Shown here in pieces: positions 5,817-6,138 of a DNA stretch of 6,138 nucleotides (position 1 is its first letter; each line of letters opens with the position of its first letter). A program made the translations under genes and the position numbers. Origin of the DNA: Lachnospiraceae bacterium (lineage in GTDB: Bacteria; Bacillota_A; Clostridia; Lachnospirales; Lachnospiraceae); the NCBI GenBank assembly GCA_024699595.1, contig JAILPG010000051.1, positions 1-6,138 of the forward strand. Direction: 5' to 3'. The notes beneath the pieces were generated by a model. It ran no database searches. It had not been told where the DNA came from and saw only the letters and a list, made by a program, of their open reading frames with translations.

Positions 5817-6138
5817 TTACTTAAGCAGAGCCTCAACTTCTTTAAGCTTCGGCGGGTTTAACGGAAGCAGAAATCGCGAGATCGCGATAGCTGAACAGGC
5901 CGATGCAAATCTCACCAGTTCGCTGTCACTCATACCTTTTAAGATACCATATACACAGCCGGCCTTGAAGGTATCACCTGCACCGAGCGTACTCTTTACA
6001 TCCACGGAAAAAGGCTTCATAGTATGGATCTCTTCGCCTTTTCTGGCATATAACATATCGCCTGCACCCTGTGTGATGATCGTAAGACCATCCGTATTCT
6101 CTTTCATAAGCTTCAGGATATCTGCCGCAGGCATTCCT
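5817..6138 (-). CDS. PfkB-family carbohydrate kinase, C-terminal part (gene cut by window edge)
   Basis: The last 106 codons of a ribokinase/PfkB-family sugar kinase; the family is usually about 300-330 residues, so roughly two thirds lie outside the window. The visible part contains the family's second signature, STLGAGDTFKAG, whose Asp in GAGD is the catalytic base that activates the sugar hydroxyl; GAGD also forms the anion hole for the ATP phosphates. An upstream TQGAGD segment corresponds to the strand-turn that usually reads TxGxxG. Lys in FKAG replaces the Asn, His or Cys commonly found there. The C-terminal LPLNPPKLKEVEALL is typical of the family's end. The reading frame is open to the window edge with a Gly codon before the first internal Met, so that Met is not the start. 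The sugar substrate cannot be deduced from this part. Confidence 0.9.
   Translation of the reverse strand, partial: GMPAADILKLMKENTDGLTIITQGAGDMLYARKGEEIHTMKPFSVDVKSTLGAGDTFKAGCVYGILKGMSDSELVRFASACSAIAISRFLLPLNPPKLKEVEALLK

Noticed and set aside
5817..6134. Treating the PfkB fragment as a complete small protein starting at 6134
   Set aside because: The frame stays open to the window edge with a Gly codon before that Met, and the family needs an N-terminal sugar-binding half that is missing here.

Overview
The window looks like chromosomal DNA from a Gram-positive, low-to-mid-GC Firmicute, most likely a gut or rumen Lachnospiraceae-type clostridium. The reasons are strong AAGGAG-type ribosome binding sites, a lipobox lipoprotein with an RsiV/DUF3298-like fold, BspA-type leucine-rich repeats and a PfkB kinase with a STLGAGDTF signature. 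Family-level placement is inference; genus cannot be read from this sequence.

Left half (plus strand, 85-4065): three genes in one direction that look like a phospho-signalling cassette. The first encodes a 330-residue helix-turn-helix protein. The second, overlapping it by 4 bases (ATGA), encodes a 138-residue stand-alone FHA (phosphothreonine-binding) protein. After a 94-base gap with its own candidate promoter and an 11-base palindrome comes an 826-residue transmembrane Ser/Thr kinase. The kinase has an intact Hanks-type catalytic domain inside the cell, one membrane helix, and an outside domain of about six BspA/DUF285 leucine-rich repeats. Its layout resembles a receptor-like kinase. The repeat-coding part is clearly more AT-rich than the kinase part.

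Right half (minus strand, 4148-6138): a 526-residue lipoprotein with a DUF3298/RsiV-like domain, convergent to the kinase and separated from it by a strong GC-rich hairpin. Upstream of it lies the 3' end of a PfkB-family sugar kinase gene that runs off the window and has its own hairpin plus T-tract.

Working model (inference): the LRR ectodomain senses an envelope or extracellular cue, the kinase autophosphorylates threonines in its activation loop and juxtamembrane linker, the FHA protein docks on phosphothreonine, and the HTH protein gives a transcriptional or adaptor output. The lipoprotein may be an unrelated neighbour or another surface component. No RNA genes, insertion sequences, CRISPR arrays or attachment sites were seen.
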